From: PoT sp049331405
Lineage (GTDB): Bacteria > Planctomycetota > Planctomycetia > Isosphaerales > Isosphaeraceae
Assembly: GCF_049331405.1 (NCBI RefSeq)
Contig: NZ_CP186274.1
Span: 5,828,001-5,892,000, forward strand
Reading direction: 5' to 3'
DNA: 64,000 nt
Shown here: positions 1-7,658 of the stretch, piece by piece
Layout: every line of letters begins with the position of its first letter
Position numbering within the stretch: position 1 is the stretch's first letter
Notes under the pieces: model-generated
Told to the model about the DNA's origin: nothing
Seen by the model: only the letters and a program-made list of their open reading frames with translations
Databases searched by the model: none
Translations under genes and position numbers: made by a program

Positions 1-1008
1 GAGCCCGGCCTGGAGAACCATCGCGCGGCCCTCCGGATGGTGGGCGAGGTGAACGAACTGATCCGCCCGGACTTCGTCCAGTTCATCGGCGACAACGTGC
101 AGGACGCCACCATCGAGCAGTTCCGCCTCTTCGAGGATCTGCGAGGCCGGCTCACCGTGCCGCATCAGATCCTCGTCGGCGACCATGACGTCATGCCCGA
201 CAACGAGGCGAAGGGGGACCACGCCTACCTCGGCCGGACGTACGGCTCGACCTCCCTCCGGGGCTTCCGCTTCATCAGGCTCGACACCCAGGAGGCAAAG
301 CCCGTCGGCCTGTCCCCCGAACAGATCGACTGGTTCCGGGATGAGGTCGACGAGGCGCTTGCCCACGACGAACGCATCGTGATCTTCCAGCATAATTACC
401 CGTATCAGATCTGGGAGGACTTCGCGGGCCCCGGCATCGACGACTGGCGAGGCATCGTCCAGTCTCGCAGGATCGCAGCGATCTTCTGCGGCCACACGCA
501 TTACCTCCAGGTCGCCAACGACGGGCGGAACGTGCTGGTCGCGACGCGGTCGATCGGGGATCCCGAGGGGGGACCTCCCGGCTACCTCATCGGGTACGTT
601 TGCGGCAATGACGTGGCAGCGACCTATCGCTCGGTGCAGGATGAGGGCCCGGTCGTGCTGGTGACGCATCCGAGCGAATCCCTCTTCGCCAGAGGGCCGA
701 AGCAGGTGGTCTCGGGGCCTGACGAGTTCCGGGTCCGCGTCTGGGCGGCCCTGCGGATCGTCGAGGTTCGCGGGTGTCTCGACGGCGCGGGCTGGATCGC
801 GCTCGAGCCGTCCACCACCCCTGGCGAATGGACGGCCCCCCTCCCCGGCGATCGACTGGCGAAGGGGGAGCATGCCTTCGAGGTCGAGGCCACCGACGCC
901 GACGGCAGGCGGGGGATCCAGCGGATAACCTTCATGGTCGACCCGACGGGACGCTACACGCCGGTCCCTCGCACCCACCCGTCCGTCGCGGAGACGGCCT
1001 TCTGCTGA
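1..1008 (+). CDS. Metallophosphoesterase with C-terminal beta-sandwich, 5' truncated
   Basis: The reading frame is open from the first base, so the gene begins upstream of the window; 335 residues are visible. Calcineurin-like phosphoesterase motifs appear in order: GDN (about residue 30), GDHD (about 60, usually GNHD), an QHN block (about 130) and GHTH (about 164). These residues bind the two metals in the family. After about residue 235 comes a region with alternating hydrophobic residues that looks like a beta-sandwich domain. The family hydrolyses phosphomono- or diesters; the substrate cannot be read from sequence. The N-terminal metal ligands and any signal peptide lie outside the window. 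A hairpin terminator follows the stop codon. Confidence 0.85.
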   Translation, partial: EPGLENHRAALRMVGEVNELIRPDFVQFIGDNVQDATIEQFRLFEDLRGRLTVPHQILVGDHDVMPDNEAKGDHAYLGRTYGSTSLRGFRFIRLDTQEAKPVGLSPEQIDWFRDEVDEALAHDERIVIFQHNYPYQIWEDFAGPGIDDWRGIVQSRRIAAIFCGHTHYLQVANDGRNVLVATRSIGDPEGGPPGYLIGYVCGNDVAATYRSVQDEGPVVLVTHPSESLFARGPKQVVSGPDEFRVRVWAALRIVEVRGCLDGAGWIALEPSTTPGEWTAPLPGDRLAKGEHAFEVEATDADGRRGIQRITFMVDPTGRYTPVPRTHPSVAETAFC

Positions 1009-1033
1009 ACGACCGCGACTCCCCAAAACCCCG

Positions 1034-1076
1034 GCAGCCGTCCTCCGGAAAGTCCCGGGGGACGGCTGCTGCTTTT
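1034..1076 (+). terminator. Rho-independent terminator after the phosphoesterase
   Basis: A ten-base stem, gcagccgtcc paired with ggacggctgc, closes a C/G-rich loop and is followed by tgctttttg. It sits 26 bases after the stop of the metallophosphoesterase and before the next plus-strand gene. Confidence 0.75.
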
Positions 1077-1194
1077 TGCGCGGGGATGGCATACCCTATC
1101 AACCGGCCATCTCGTATTCGACGCCCGATGGCCCCTGCCCGAATTCTCGCCCCAAGACTTGAACACCCAAGAACCTTTACAGCCGAGGACGCCC

Positions 1195-2397
1195 ATGCCC
1201 TCTCCCAAGCGCATCCTCCTCTCGATCGGACTGGCCCTGAGCCTGGTGCGGCTCGCGCACGCCGAAGGCCCCGGGCCGATGACCCTGCCGCCGGAGACGC
1301 TGAAGGTGCCCAAGACCTGGGAGGCTCCAGGGTTCAAGGCCGAGGGGATGGAGGCCCTCTTCTACGAGGGGATGCCCTACAAGGGCAAGCCGACGCGCGT
1401 CTTCGCCTGGATCGGCATCCCCGAAGTCAAGCCGGGGACGAAGATGCCCGGGATCGTGCTCGTGCATGGCGGGGGCGGGACCGCGTTCGAGGACTGGGTC
1501 AAGCTCTGGGTCGGCCGCGGCTATGCGGCGATCGCGATGGATACGTGCGGCACCGTCCCCAAGGGCACGTACGGCAAGTGGGAACCCCACGAGCACTCGG
1601 GCCCTCGCGGCAACTCCTTCGACGGCTCGAACGAGGCGAAGGAGGACCAGTGGCCCTATCATGCCGTCTCCGACGTCATCCTGGCGCATTCGCTGCTGCG
1701 GAGCCGCCCCGAGGTCGACGCCGACCGGATCGGCCTGACGGGCATCTCCTGGGGAGGCTACCTGACTTGCATCAGCTCGGGCCTGGATGAGCGGTTCAAG
1801 TTCGCCGTGCCGGTGTACGGCTGCGGGTTTCTCGGCGACAACTCGGCGTGGAAGGCGGAGCTGGACAAGCTCGGCGAGCGTGGCCAGCGTTGGCTGGCGA
1901 TGTGGGATCCGTCGCACTACCTGCCCGCCGGGAAGATGCCCAAGCTCTGGGTCAACGGCACCAACGACTTCGCCTACCCGATGGACTCGCACCTCAAGTC
2001 GGTCCGCGTCGCGGGGGGCGAGTCGACCCTCTGCATCCGGATCCGGATGCCCCACGGGCACGGGGGCGCGGGCGAGAACCCCGACGAGATCCGCGTCTTC
2101 GCCGACTCCATCGTGAAGGGTGGCCACCCGCTCGCCCGCGTCACGGAGACGGGCACCGAAGGCTCCTCGACCTGGGCGAAGTTCAAGGCCGTCGACCCCA
2201 TCGTCAAGGCCGAGTTGATCCTCACCAAGGACCGAAAGCCCTGGGTCGATCGCGACTGGTCGAGTCTCCCGGCGAAGGTCGAGGCCGACGGCTCGACCGC
2301 CAGGGCCGAGATCCCGGCCGGAACGACCGCCTACTACCTCAACCTGCTCGACGCCGAGGGGCACGTCGTTAGCACCGAGTTCAAGGCGATTGACTGA
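1195..2397 (+). CDS. Secreted alpha/beta hydrolase (dienelactone hydrolase / acetyl-xylan esterase type)
   Basis: 400 residues. An upstream in-frame ATG exists at 1159, but the ATG at 1195 has a GAGG ribosome site at good distance and opens directly into a signal peptide (charged MPSPKR, hydrophobic stretch, AHA before the mature part). The hydrolase core shows HGGGG (about residue 91, oxyanion region), the nucleophile elbow GISWGG with Ser185, a late Asp in NGTNDF and a His in PHGHGG. Residues after about 310 form an extra C-terminal beta domain. It probably acts on an ester in the periplasm or outside; substrate unknown. It converges on xseB with only a few bases between the stops. Confidence 0.85.
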   Translation: MPSPKRILLSIGLALSLVRLAHAEGPGPMTLPPETLKVPKTWEAPGFKAEGMEALFYEGMPYKGKPTRVFAWIGIPEVKPGTKMPGIVLVHGGGGTAFEDWVKLWVGRGYAAIAMDTCGTVPKGTYGKWEPHEHSGPRGNSFDGSNEAKEDQWPYHAVSDVILAHSLLRSRPEVDADRIGLTGISWGGYLTCISSGLDERFKFAVPVYGCGFLGDNSAWKAELDKLGERGQRWLAMWDPSHYLPAGKMPKLWVNGTNDFAYPMDSHLKSVRVAGGESTLCIRIRMPHGHGGAGENPDEIRVFADSIVKGGHPLARVTETGTEGSSTWAKFKAVDPIVKAELILTKDRKPWVDRDWSSLPAKVEADGSTARAEIPAGTTAYYLNLLDAEGHVVSTEFKAID

Positions 2398-2402
2398 CGG
2401 GA

Positions 2403-2768
2403 TCAGAAGGGAACGCCGTCCTCGCCGCCGTCGTGATCCGAGGCATGCTTGCCGTTGCCATTCCCATTCCCGTTGCCATTCCCATTGCTGGAGGCTCGGC
2501 GGCGGCGGGTCGTCTGGGCCACGCCGTTGCCGGGCTCTTCGGGGCGGCGGGCCTCGGCGGCCTCCTCGTCCTGGTCGAAGTACTGGGCCAGGGTCGTCTG
2601 CACGGCGTCGAGCCGGTCCTTACAGATCTTGTACGCCTTCATCGCCTTCTCGACCTTGGGGACGAGCTGGTCGATGTCCGGCTCCTTCTGGCCCGAGAGC
2701 CAGTCGGCGGTCTCCCTGAGGATCCGGTAGTTCTTGTTGAAGCTGCTGCTATCGAGTTCGTCAAGCAT
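2403..2768 (-). CDS. xseB: Exodeoxyribonuclease VII small subunit
   Basis: 121 residues. The ATG at 2768 is preceded by a strong GGGAGGGG site and overlaps the end of xseA by 8 bases (ATGCTTGA), the usual coupled arrangement. The first 75 residues are the helical XseB core (a pair of amphipathic helices with many Leu, Lys and Glu). XseB binds XseA to form the enzyme that degrades single-stranded DNA into oligonucleotides. The C-terminal third is an unusual low-complexity tail: an Arg-rich stretch, alternating Asn-Gly, then an acidic end GGEDGVPF. Typical XseB is about 80 residues, so the tail is an extension. Longer upstream starts would run inside xseA and are rejected. Confidence 0.88.
   Translation of the reverse strand: MLDELDSSSFNKNYRILRETADWLSGQKEPDIDQLVPKVEKAMKAYKICKDRLDAVQTTLAQYFDQDEEAAEARRPEEPGNGVAQTTRRRRASSNGNGNGNGNGNGKHASDHDGGEDGVPF
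2451..2487 (-). repeat. Short tandem repeat encoding alternating Asn-Gly in XseB
   Basis: Six-base units of the form GGNAAY are repeated about six times on the coding strand, giving alternating Asn and Gly residues in the tail of XseB. Runs of this kind can expand and contract by slippage; a change by whole units would keep the frame. Confidence 0.7.
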
Positions 2769-4578
2769 CGCGGTCCCCTCCCTGGTCTTCGCGATTCGAT
2801 ACGGGCAGGCGCCCGTCCTGGAATTCCACCTCGAATGTCGGCAACCTCGCGGCGGCCTTGCGCGTCGCCAGCGGCCGGCCCTTGCCATCTCGCGCGATGG
2901 CGAAGCCGCGACGGAGCGTCGCCTGGGGGCCGAGCCCGACGACCATCCTGGTCCCCGCCTCGACCTCCTGGCGTGCCTGCTCGAGGACGTTGCCGGCCTC
3001 TTCGAGCAAGGCACCTCTCTCGCAGTTCAGGTCATCCTGCGCCTTCGTGATCGCCCGGGTCGCGTCGACCTCGGACTGGCTCCGGAGCCGGTCCAGGGCG
3101 TCGGCGAACGTCTTCATGCTCCCCTGGGCCTTGAGGGTCACGGCTTGGGCGACCCGCCTGAGCCATGACTCCTGCACCCCGATCTGGAGTTGGGCCCGGC
3201 TCGCGACCGCCTCCGACATCCTCGCGAGCCCGAGTTCCGTCTCGCCGAGCATGCTCTCGGATTTGCCAAGGACCTTCTCTCGGTCGTTCTCGATCGCCTG
3301 CGAAGCCTCCCTGACCCTGTACCCGGCCGCGGCGCGGATCGCGGCGGCCTGGTTCGCCTGCTCGCTCGAGGCACGCTCCAGGCTCGAACTCAGGCCAACC
3401 TTGACGCGGTCGGCCTGCGCCTGCACCGAGGTCCGCTCCCTCGCAAGGATCCCCTCCACCTGGGCCTGGATCCGGCCAAGGTCCGCAAGCGCGGCGAACG
3501 CGTTGTCCTTGATCGTCGCGGCGATGTGCAGGGCGACCTTGGATGGGGTGTCGAACCGGCGATGGGCGATCTCGTCGAGGATCGTGCTGTCGCGCTCGTG
3601 CCCGATCCCCGTCAGCACCGGGATCGGCGCCTGGCAGAGCAAGAGGGCCAGTTCCAGGTCGTTGAGCCAGGCCAGGTCGGTGACGGAGCCGCCGCCGCGG
3701 ATGACCACCAGGGCGTCGAACGGCCGGCGACGATGCGAAGCAAGAGCCTCGTTGATGGCCGTCCGGATCGACGAGGGGGCGTCGAGCCCCTGGAAGGTCG
3801 CCGGGTAGAATCGGAAGTCGCAGAGGCGGGCGAGCTGGAGCCGGTCCGTCTCGCGCCGGAAGTCCCCCAGGCCCGCCGACGACGACGGGCTCACCACGGC
3901 GATCCTCACGAACTCGAGCGGGGCGGCCAGTCCCCGGTTCCGCTCGTAGAGGGCGTCGCGATGGAGCTTCTCGCGGATCCGGGCCAGCTTCGCCGCGAGG
4001 TCGCCGAGCGTGTACGACGGGTCCACGTCCTCGATGATGAGCGAGAACCCGTAGAGCACGTCGAACCGGACCCGGACGAGGCAGAGGATCTTGATGTTGT
4101 CCCGGAGCCCTTCCCCGGTCGCCGCCTCGAACTTGGCCACGATATCCGCGGCGCGGCTCTTCCAGATCACCGCCTGGGCCTGGGCGAGCACGTCCCCCCG
4201 GTCGTTGCGCTCGGCCAGCTCGAGGTAATAATGCCCGTTCTTGCCCCGGAGTTCGCTGATCTCGGCGCGGACCCAGACGAGCTCCGCCATCTGGCGCTCG
4301 ACGACCCCTCGCACCCGGGCGAGCAGGTCCATGAGGGCCATCCCTGACTCGGCGGTGGCCTCGGCGTCGGAGTCGGGAACCGCGACGGTCGCGATGCCGC
4401 CGGTGCCGGACATGGTCGGCGTAAAGCCCTGGGGTAGCCAGCGGTTGAAGGAGGTCAGGTCCATGCCCGGGGGCGCGAACCAGACCTTGCGGTTCTGGTC
4501 CCAGCGGGCCCCGAGGGCCTTGGCGTCCTCCTTCTCGACGTAGGGGACGTTGAGGTCGACGCGGTCGTTGACGGTCAT
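2761..4578 (-). CDS. xseA: Exodeoxyribonuclease VII large subunit with N-terminal DUF5710-like domain
   Basis: 605 residues from the ATG at 4578; typical XseA is 400-460. Residues 8-50 are an added domain with the pattern VPYVEKEDAKALGARWD followed by a Trp/Pro-rich end, the DUF5710-type module found in DNA-processing and plasmid proteins. Then come the OB-fold that binds single-stranded DNA (about 80-190) and the catalytic region with RGGGSVTDL and GIGHERDSTILDEIAHRR, ending in a long helical part and a C-terminal LRRGFAIARD segment. With XseB it trims single-stranded DNA in mismatch repair and recombination. Because the stop overlaps the xseB start, the two are co-translated. The fusion is the unusual part; the enzyme call is firm. 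Confidence 0.9.
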   Translation of the reverse strand: MTVNDRVDLNVPYVEKEDAKALGARWDQNRKVWFAPPGMDLTSFNRWLPQGFTPTMSGTGGIATVAVPDSDAEATAESGMALMDLLARVRGVVERQMAELVWVRAEISELRGKNGHYYLELAERNDRGDVLAQAQAVIWKSRAADIVAKFEAATGEGLRDNIKILCLVRVRFDVLYGFSLIIEDVDPSYTLGDLAAKLARIREKLHRDALYERNRGLAAPLEFVRIAVVSPSSSAGLGDFRRETDRLQLARLCDFRFYPATFQGLDAPSSIRTAINEALASHRRRPFDALVVIRGGGSVTDLAWLNDLELALLLCQAPIPVLTGIGHERDSTILDEIAHRRFDTPSKVALHIAATIKDNAFAALADLGRIQAQVEGILARERTSVQAQADRVKVGLSSSLERASSEQANQAAAIRAAAGYRVREASQAIENDREKVLGKSESMLGETELGLARMSEAVASRAQLQIGVQESWLRRVAQAVTLKAQGSMKTFADALDRLRSQSEVDATRAITKAQDDLNCERGALLEEAGNVLEQARQEVEAGTRMVVGLGPQATLRRGFAIARDGKGRPLATRKAAARLPTFEVEFQDGRLPVSNREDQGGDRDA

Positions 4579-4798
4579 CGGCCTCGCTCTTCCTTGAACT
4601 CGCTCGCTCGCGACGTGCTCCGCCATCCTGGCTCGGCCGACATCCAAGCACAGCCCCGGCGATGCGTCAACGTTGATTGGTCGACGAGCGTGCACAACCC
4701 GCACCGTCAAGGTTGAACCGATTGACGACGAAGCCCCCTTGCGGCACAACAGTTTCAGGCCCCCCTCGAGACCGAACCGGAGATCGCGAGACGCCGTC

Positions 4799-5032
4799 AT
4801 GTTGACGAGAACACACAAACTGGCGTTCATCTGGCTGCTACTGGTCTTCTGCGAGGCCCTCCCACCCTTCGCCGAGGCCCAGGAGCCTGCGGAGGAGAAG
4901 CCGGCAGGCAAGGCGTCGGAGCTGCGTCGGTTCAAAGCTCATGCCGACTGGGTCAGCCTCCCCGACAGGTTGCTCGGCGAGTCCGACGCCCCGGCCCCTC
5001 CCGCCGCGAAGGCCAAGCGAAAGCGGCGCTGA
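4799..5032 (+). CDS. Small secreted protein of unknown function
   Basis: 77 residues. The ATG at 4799 leads into a clear signal peptide (MLTRTHK, a hydrophobic stretch, then PFAEAQE as cleavage region). The mature part is about 50 residues, charged, with an Ala/Pro stretch and a basic end KAKRKRR. No family is recognised. It lies between divergently transcribed xseA and the methyltransferase gene and may share an mRNA with the latter (52 bases between them). Confidence 0.55.
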   Translation: MLTRTHKLAFIWLLLVFCEALPPFAEAQEPAEEKPAGKASELRRFKAHADWVSLPDRLLGESDAPAPPAAKAKRKRR

Positions 5033-5084
5033 GGCGAACCTTGCACGCACCCGGACGCTCAAAGCAGGAATGGGAGAGCCTGAC

Positions 5085-5849
5085 ATGCCGGAGAATCCGA
5101 ACTACACCCCGGGCTATTCGCGGAACGCCGTGCAGTTCATGGCCAGGCGCACGGTCGACACGCACGCCCGGTTCTTCACCCACCTGCTCCGCCCCGGGAT
5201 GAGCGTGCTCGACTGCGGCTGCGGGCCCGGCAGCATCACGAGGGGCCTGGCGGAGGTCGTCGCGCCCGGCGAGGTCGTCGGCCTGGATGCCGGGCCAAGC
5301 CAGGTGGAGACGGCCAGGCGCGACAACCAGGGGGTCGCCAACCTCCGATTCGAGGTGGTCGAGGGGCAGAAGATCCCCTTCCCCGACGCCAGCTTCGACG
5401 CCGTCTTCGCCCATGCCCTCCTAGAGCACGTCCCAGACGCCGGCGCGACGGTCCGGGAGTTCTCCCGCGTCCTCAGACCGGGCGGCGTGATCGGGCTCCG
5501 CAGCCCCGACTGGGGCGGCTTCGTCCTCGGCCCGCCCGACCCCGCCGTCGAGAAGGCTCTGACCTTCTACGAGCAACTTCAGAAGGCCAACGGCGGGGAT
5601 ACACAGGTCGGCCGCAAGCTCGGGCTTCTGCTTGAGCTCGCCGGCCTCCAGGGCATCGAGATGGATGCCGAGTACGAGTGCTACGCCGACCGTTCCCTGA
5701 TCGTCGACTACCTCGCCCTCCGGCTCGAGGAGGCCGGGCTCGACGACGGGACGATCGACGCGTTCCGACGCTGGTCGCGAGTGCCGGGGGGCCTCTTCGC
5801 CCAGACCTGGGTCAGCGCGACGGCCCGAAAGGGCTCGACGGCCCACTGA
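5085..5849 (+). CDS. Class I SAM-dependent methyltransferase (UbiE/COQ5 type)
   Basis: 254 residues. The ATG at 5085 has GGGAGA eight bases upstream; the ATG at 5070 is in frame but lacks a spaced ribosome site. Motif I VLDCGCGPGS (41-50) binds S-adenosylmethionine, followed by an acidic GLDAG end of strand 2, the post-I region and a VLRPGG loop typical of methyltransferase type 11 domains. The substrate is a small molecule that cannot be deduced. No neighbour suggests a pathway. Confidence 0.85.
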   Translation: MPENPNYTPGYSRNAVQFMARRTVDTHARFFTHLLRPGMSVLDCGCGPGSITRGLAEVVAPGEVVGLDAGPSQVETARRDNQGVANLRFEVVEGQKIPFPDASFDAVFAHALLEHVPDAGATVREFSRVLRPGGVIGLRSPDWGGFVLGPPDPAVEKALTFYEQLQKANGGDTQVGRKLGLLLELAGLQGIEMDAEYECYADRSLIVDYLALRLEEAGLDDGTIDAFRRWSRVPGGLFAQTWVSATARKGSTAH

Positions 5850-6096
5850 CGACACCACTTTATCGCTGAGAAAACAAGCCGGCCGGCTTAGGCATCCCCC
5901 GATGGATCACGTCCTCGGAGTTGCCGACGATGGCCGGTGCGTGATCGCTGGCGAAGGCGCCTCGGGCCAGACAATCGCGAGAATCAACGTTTCCCAGGCC
6001 TCTCGTTCAACTGTTGCGAGCCGAAAACACGATATATCCGTCAAGAACACAACAAACGCGAATACGTCGGTATCACGATTTCGGAGCGGCTCGTCG

Positions 6097-6376
6097 ATGT
6101 CGAAGCTCGGTCTTCCCCCGCTAATCCTCCTCATCGCGATCGCATCCGCCGAATACACATCGTCTCAGGAGCCGGACCCTTCGCCCCCGCGGCCGGCAAA
6201 TCCGGCCGGCGCGGCCGCCGGCTCGTCGGAGCCGCCGCGCCTCGGAGCCACCCATTCCAACAGCCCCGGCGGCGAGGCAGCCAGGCGGACCGTCGGCCCC
6301 ATCTCCGGCGGCCCCTTCAACGAGCCCGCCCGGCGAATCCGAGGAGAGCGGGGCTCGTCGAGGGCTCGGGGGCCTC
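6097..6376 (+). other. Out-of-frame signal-peptide segment of the following hydrolase
   Basis: The ATG at 6097 (GGAG ten bases upstream) opens a textbook signal peptide, MSKLGLPPLILLIAIASA, then a Pro/Ala-rich linker starting QEPDPSPPRP. This is reading frame 1. The hydrolase that follows is in frame 2, which is also open as Pro/Ser-rich linker from about 6200 onward. The simplest reading is one secreted hydrolase gene with a single +1 shift in the linker, either a base-call error or a true mutation. If the shift is real, the hydrolase would be made without a secretion signal from an internal start. Confidence 0.5.
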
Positions 6377-7555
6377 GTGCCGCTGCCCATCCCCTCGGGC
6401 CGTTCGGCCCCTCCCGGTTCGCCCTCGAGGTTGGGCCGCCCTCGCCCCGGTGGCATGTTCGATCCGGGGGCGACCGGCCCGGGGATCAGCCAGCGGGAGC
6501 AGAACTTCCTGGACGGGGCGCTCGACCCCGACACCGGCTGGCCCTTCGTCTTCCTCGACCACTTCACCCCGAGGCCGGAACGGGTCGAGCGATTCTGGGT
6601 CGTGGACACCCGCGAATGCCCCCAGGAGATGGGGACCGACCCCTGGCCCCGGCTACGGGTCCGACACTTCGACGCCCAGGGTGACCTGGTCGAAACCGAC
6701 CCGGCGATCATGTTCTCCCAGGCCGCGGGATCGCCGGTCCTGATCCAGGTGCAGGGGAGCCTGACGACGCCCGATATCGCGCTCGGGGGCCTGCTCTGGA
6801 CCCACAGTTGGCTCGAACGCCACCGGGCGATCCTCCCCGGCACCGTGGTCATCGCGTTCGATTGGCCGAGCCAGCGGGTCTATCCCAATGACATGCGCGA
6901 CATCAACGAGAAAGGCCGACGGGCGTATATCGCCGGCTATCACCTCGCGCGTTTCGTCCAGGCGTTCCCGCCCCAGAGCCGGATCTGCCTGCTGGGCCAG
7001 AGCTATGGCGGGCGTGTCGTCCCCTCGGCGGTCCACTTACTGGGAGGCGGCCGGTTGAACAGCCAGGACCACGACCCGGAGGTCGGCCTCCCGACGCTGC
7101 GCCCGGACCTCTTCATCCATGCGGTGGTCCTGGCCGGCGCCAGCGACCACACCTGGCTCAACCCCTGCGCCAGGCTCGATCGAGCGTTGCTCGGCTGCCA
7201 GGCGTTCCTGAACCTGTACAACCGACGGGACGAGGCCCTCCGCTTCTATCCTTTGCTCAGGCGGAGCGACCACCACCACGCCCTGGGAAAGGTCGGGCTC
7301 ACCAACCACGACCTGGGGAAACTCGGCCCGATGGCCGCCCGCTACTCCGAGCACGACCTCCACGAACTGCTCGGCAGCGAACACAGCCTCCTGGATGCCG
7401 TGGCCAACCCGCAAGTCGCCAGGTGGATCGCCCCCTATGTCTGGGCGCCCGACCCCGGCCCTTCCGAACCCTGGGACAACACGGAGCGTCGGCTCGACTC
7501 GCGAGGGAATCGCCTCCTCCGAGGGGCCTTCCGCTGGCGAGGCTCGAGCAACTGA
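6377..7555 (+). CDS. Alpha/beta hydrolase (DUF900-like)
   Basis: 392 residues from a GTG at 6377; the frame stays open upstream and the true N-terminus is probably the signal peptide at 6097 in another frame. The core has the strand VVIAFDWPS, the nucleophile elbow GQSYGG with Ser209, and later LAGASDH and a HSLLD region that may hold the acid and base. Arrangement and length resemble the DUF900 group of alpha/beta hydrolases. Pro-rich residues 1-40 are linker. The likely location is outside the cytoplasm if the upstream signal peptide is used. Substrate unknown. Confidence 0.75.
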   Translation: MPLPIPSGRSAPPGSPSRLGRPRPGGMFDPGATGPGISQREQNFLDGALDPDTGWPFVFLDHFTPRPERVERFWVVDTRECPQEMGTDPWPRLRVRHFDAQGDLVETDPAIMFSQAAGSPVLIQVQGSLTTPDIALGGLLWTHSWLERHRAILPGTVVIAFDWPSQRVYPNDMRDINEKGRRAYIAGYHLARFVQAFPPQSRICLLGQSYGGRVVPSAVHLLGGGRLNSQDHDPEVGLPTLRPDLFIHAVVLAGASDHTWLNPCARLDRALLGCQAFLNLYNRRDEALRFYPLLRRSDHHHALGKVGLTNHDLGKLGPMAARYSEHDLHELLGSEHSLLDAVANPQVARWIAPYVWAPDPGPSEPWDNTERRLDSRGNRLLRGAFRWRGSSN

Positions 7556-7577
7556 GCGAATCGCCGGCGAGCGAGAA

Positions 7578-7615
7578 GGCCGCGACGGGCCCGGCAATCC
7601 CGGTCCCGCGCGGCC
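7578..7615. terminator. Hairpin between two convergent genes
   Basis: A GC-rich stem (ggccgcg and cgggccc pairing with the later cggtcccgcgcggcc, one bulge) lies between the convergent stops at 7555 and 7659. No U-tract is obvious, so it may stop or stabilise transcripts from both sides. Confidence 0.45.
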
Positions 7616-7658
7616 CTCATGAAGATCAACAATTCAAAATAAACTGTTCACACTCGAA

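Noticed and set aside
5876..5889. Palindrome aagccggccggctt as terminator of the methyltransferase
   Set aside because: It has no loop and no U-tract; it is a simple GC-rich palindrome.
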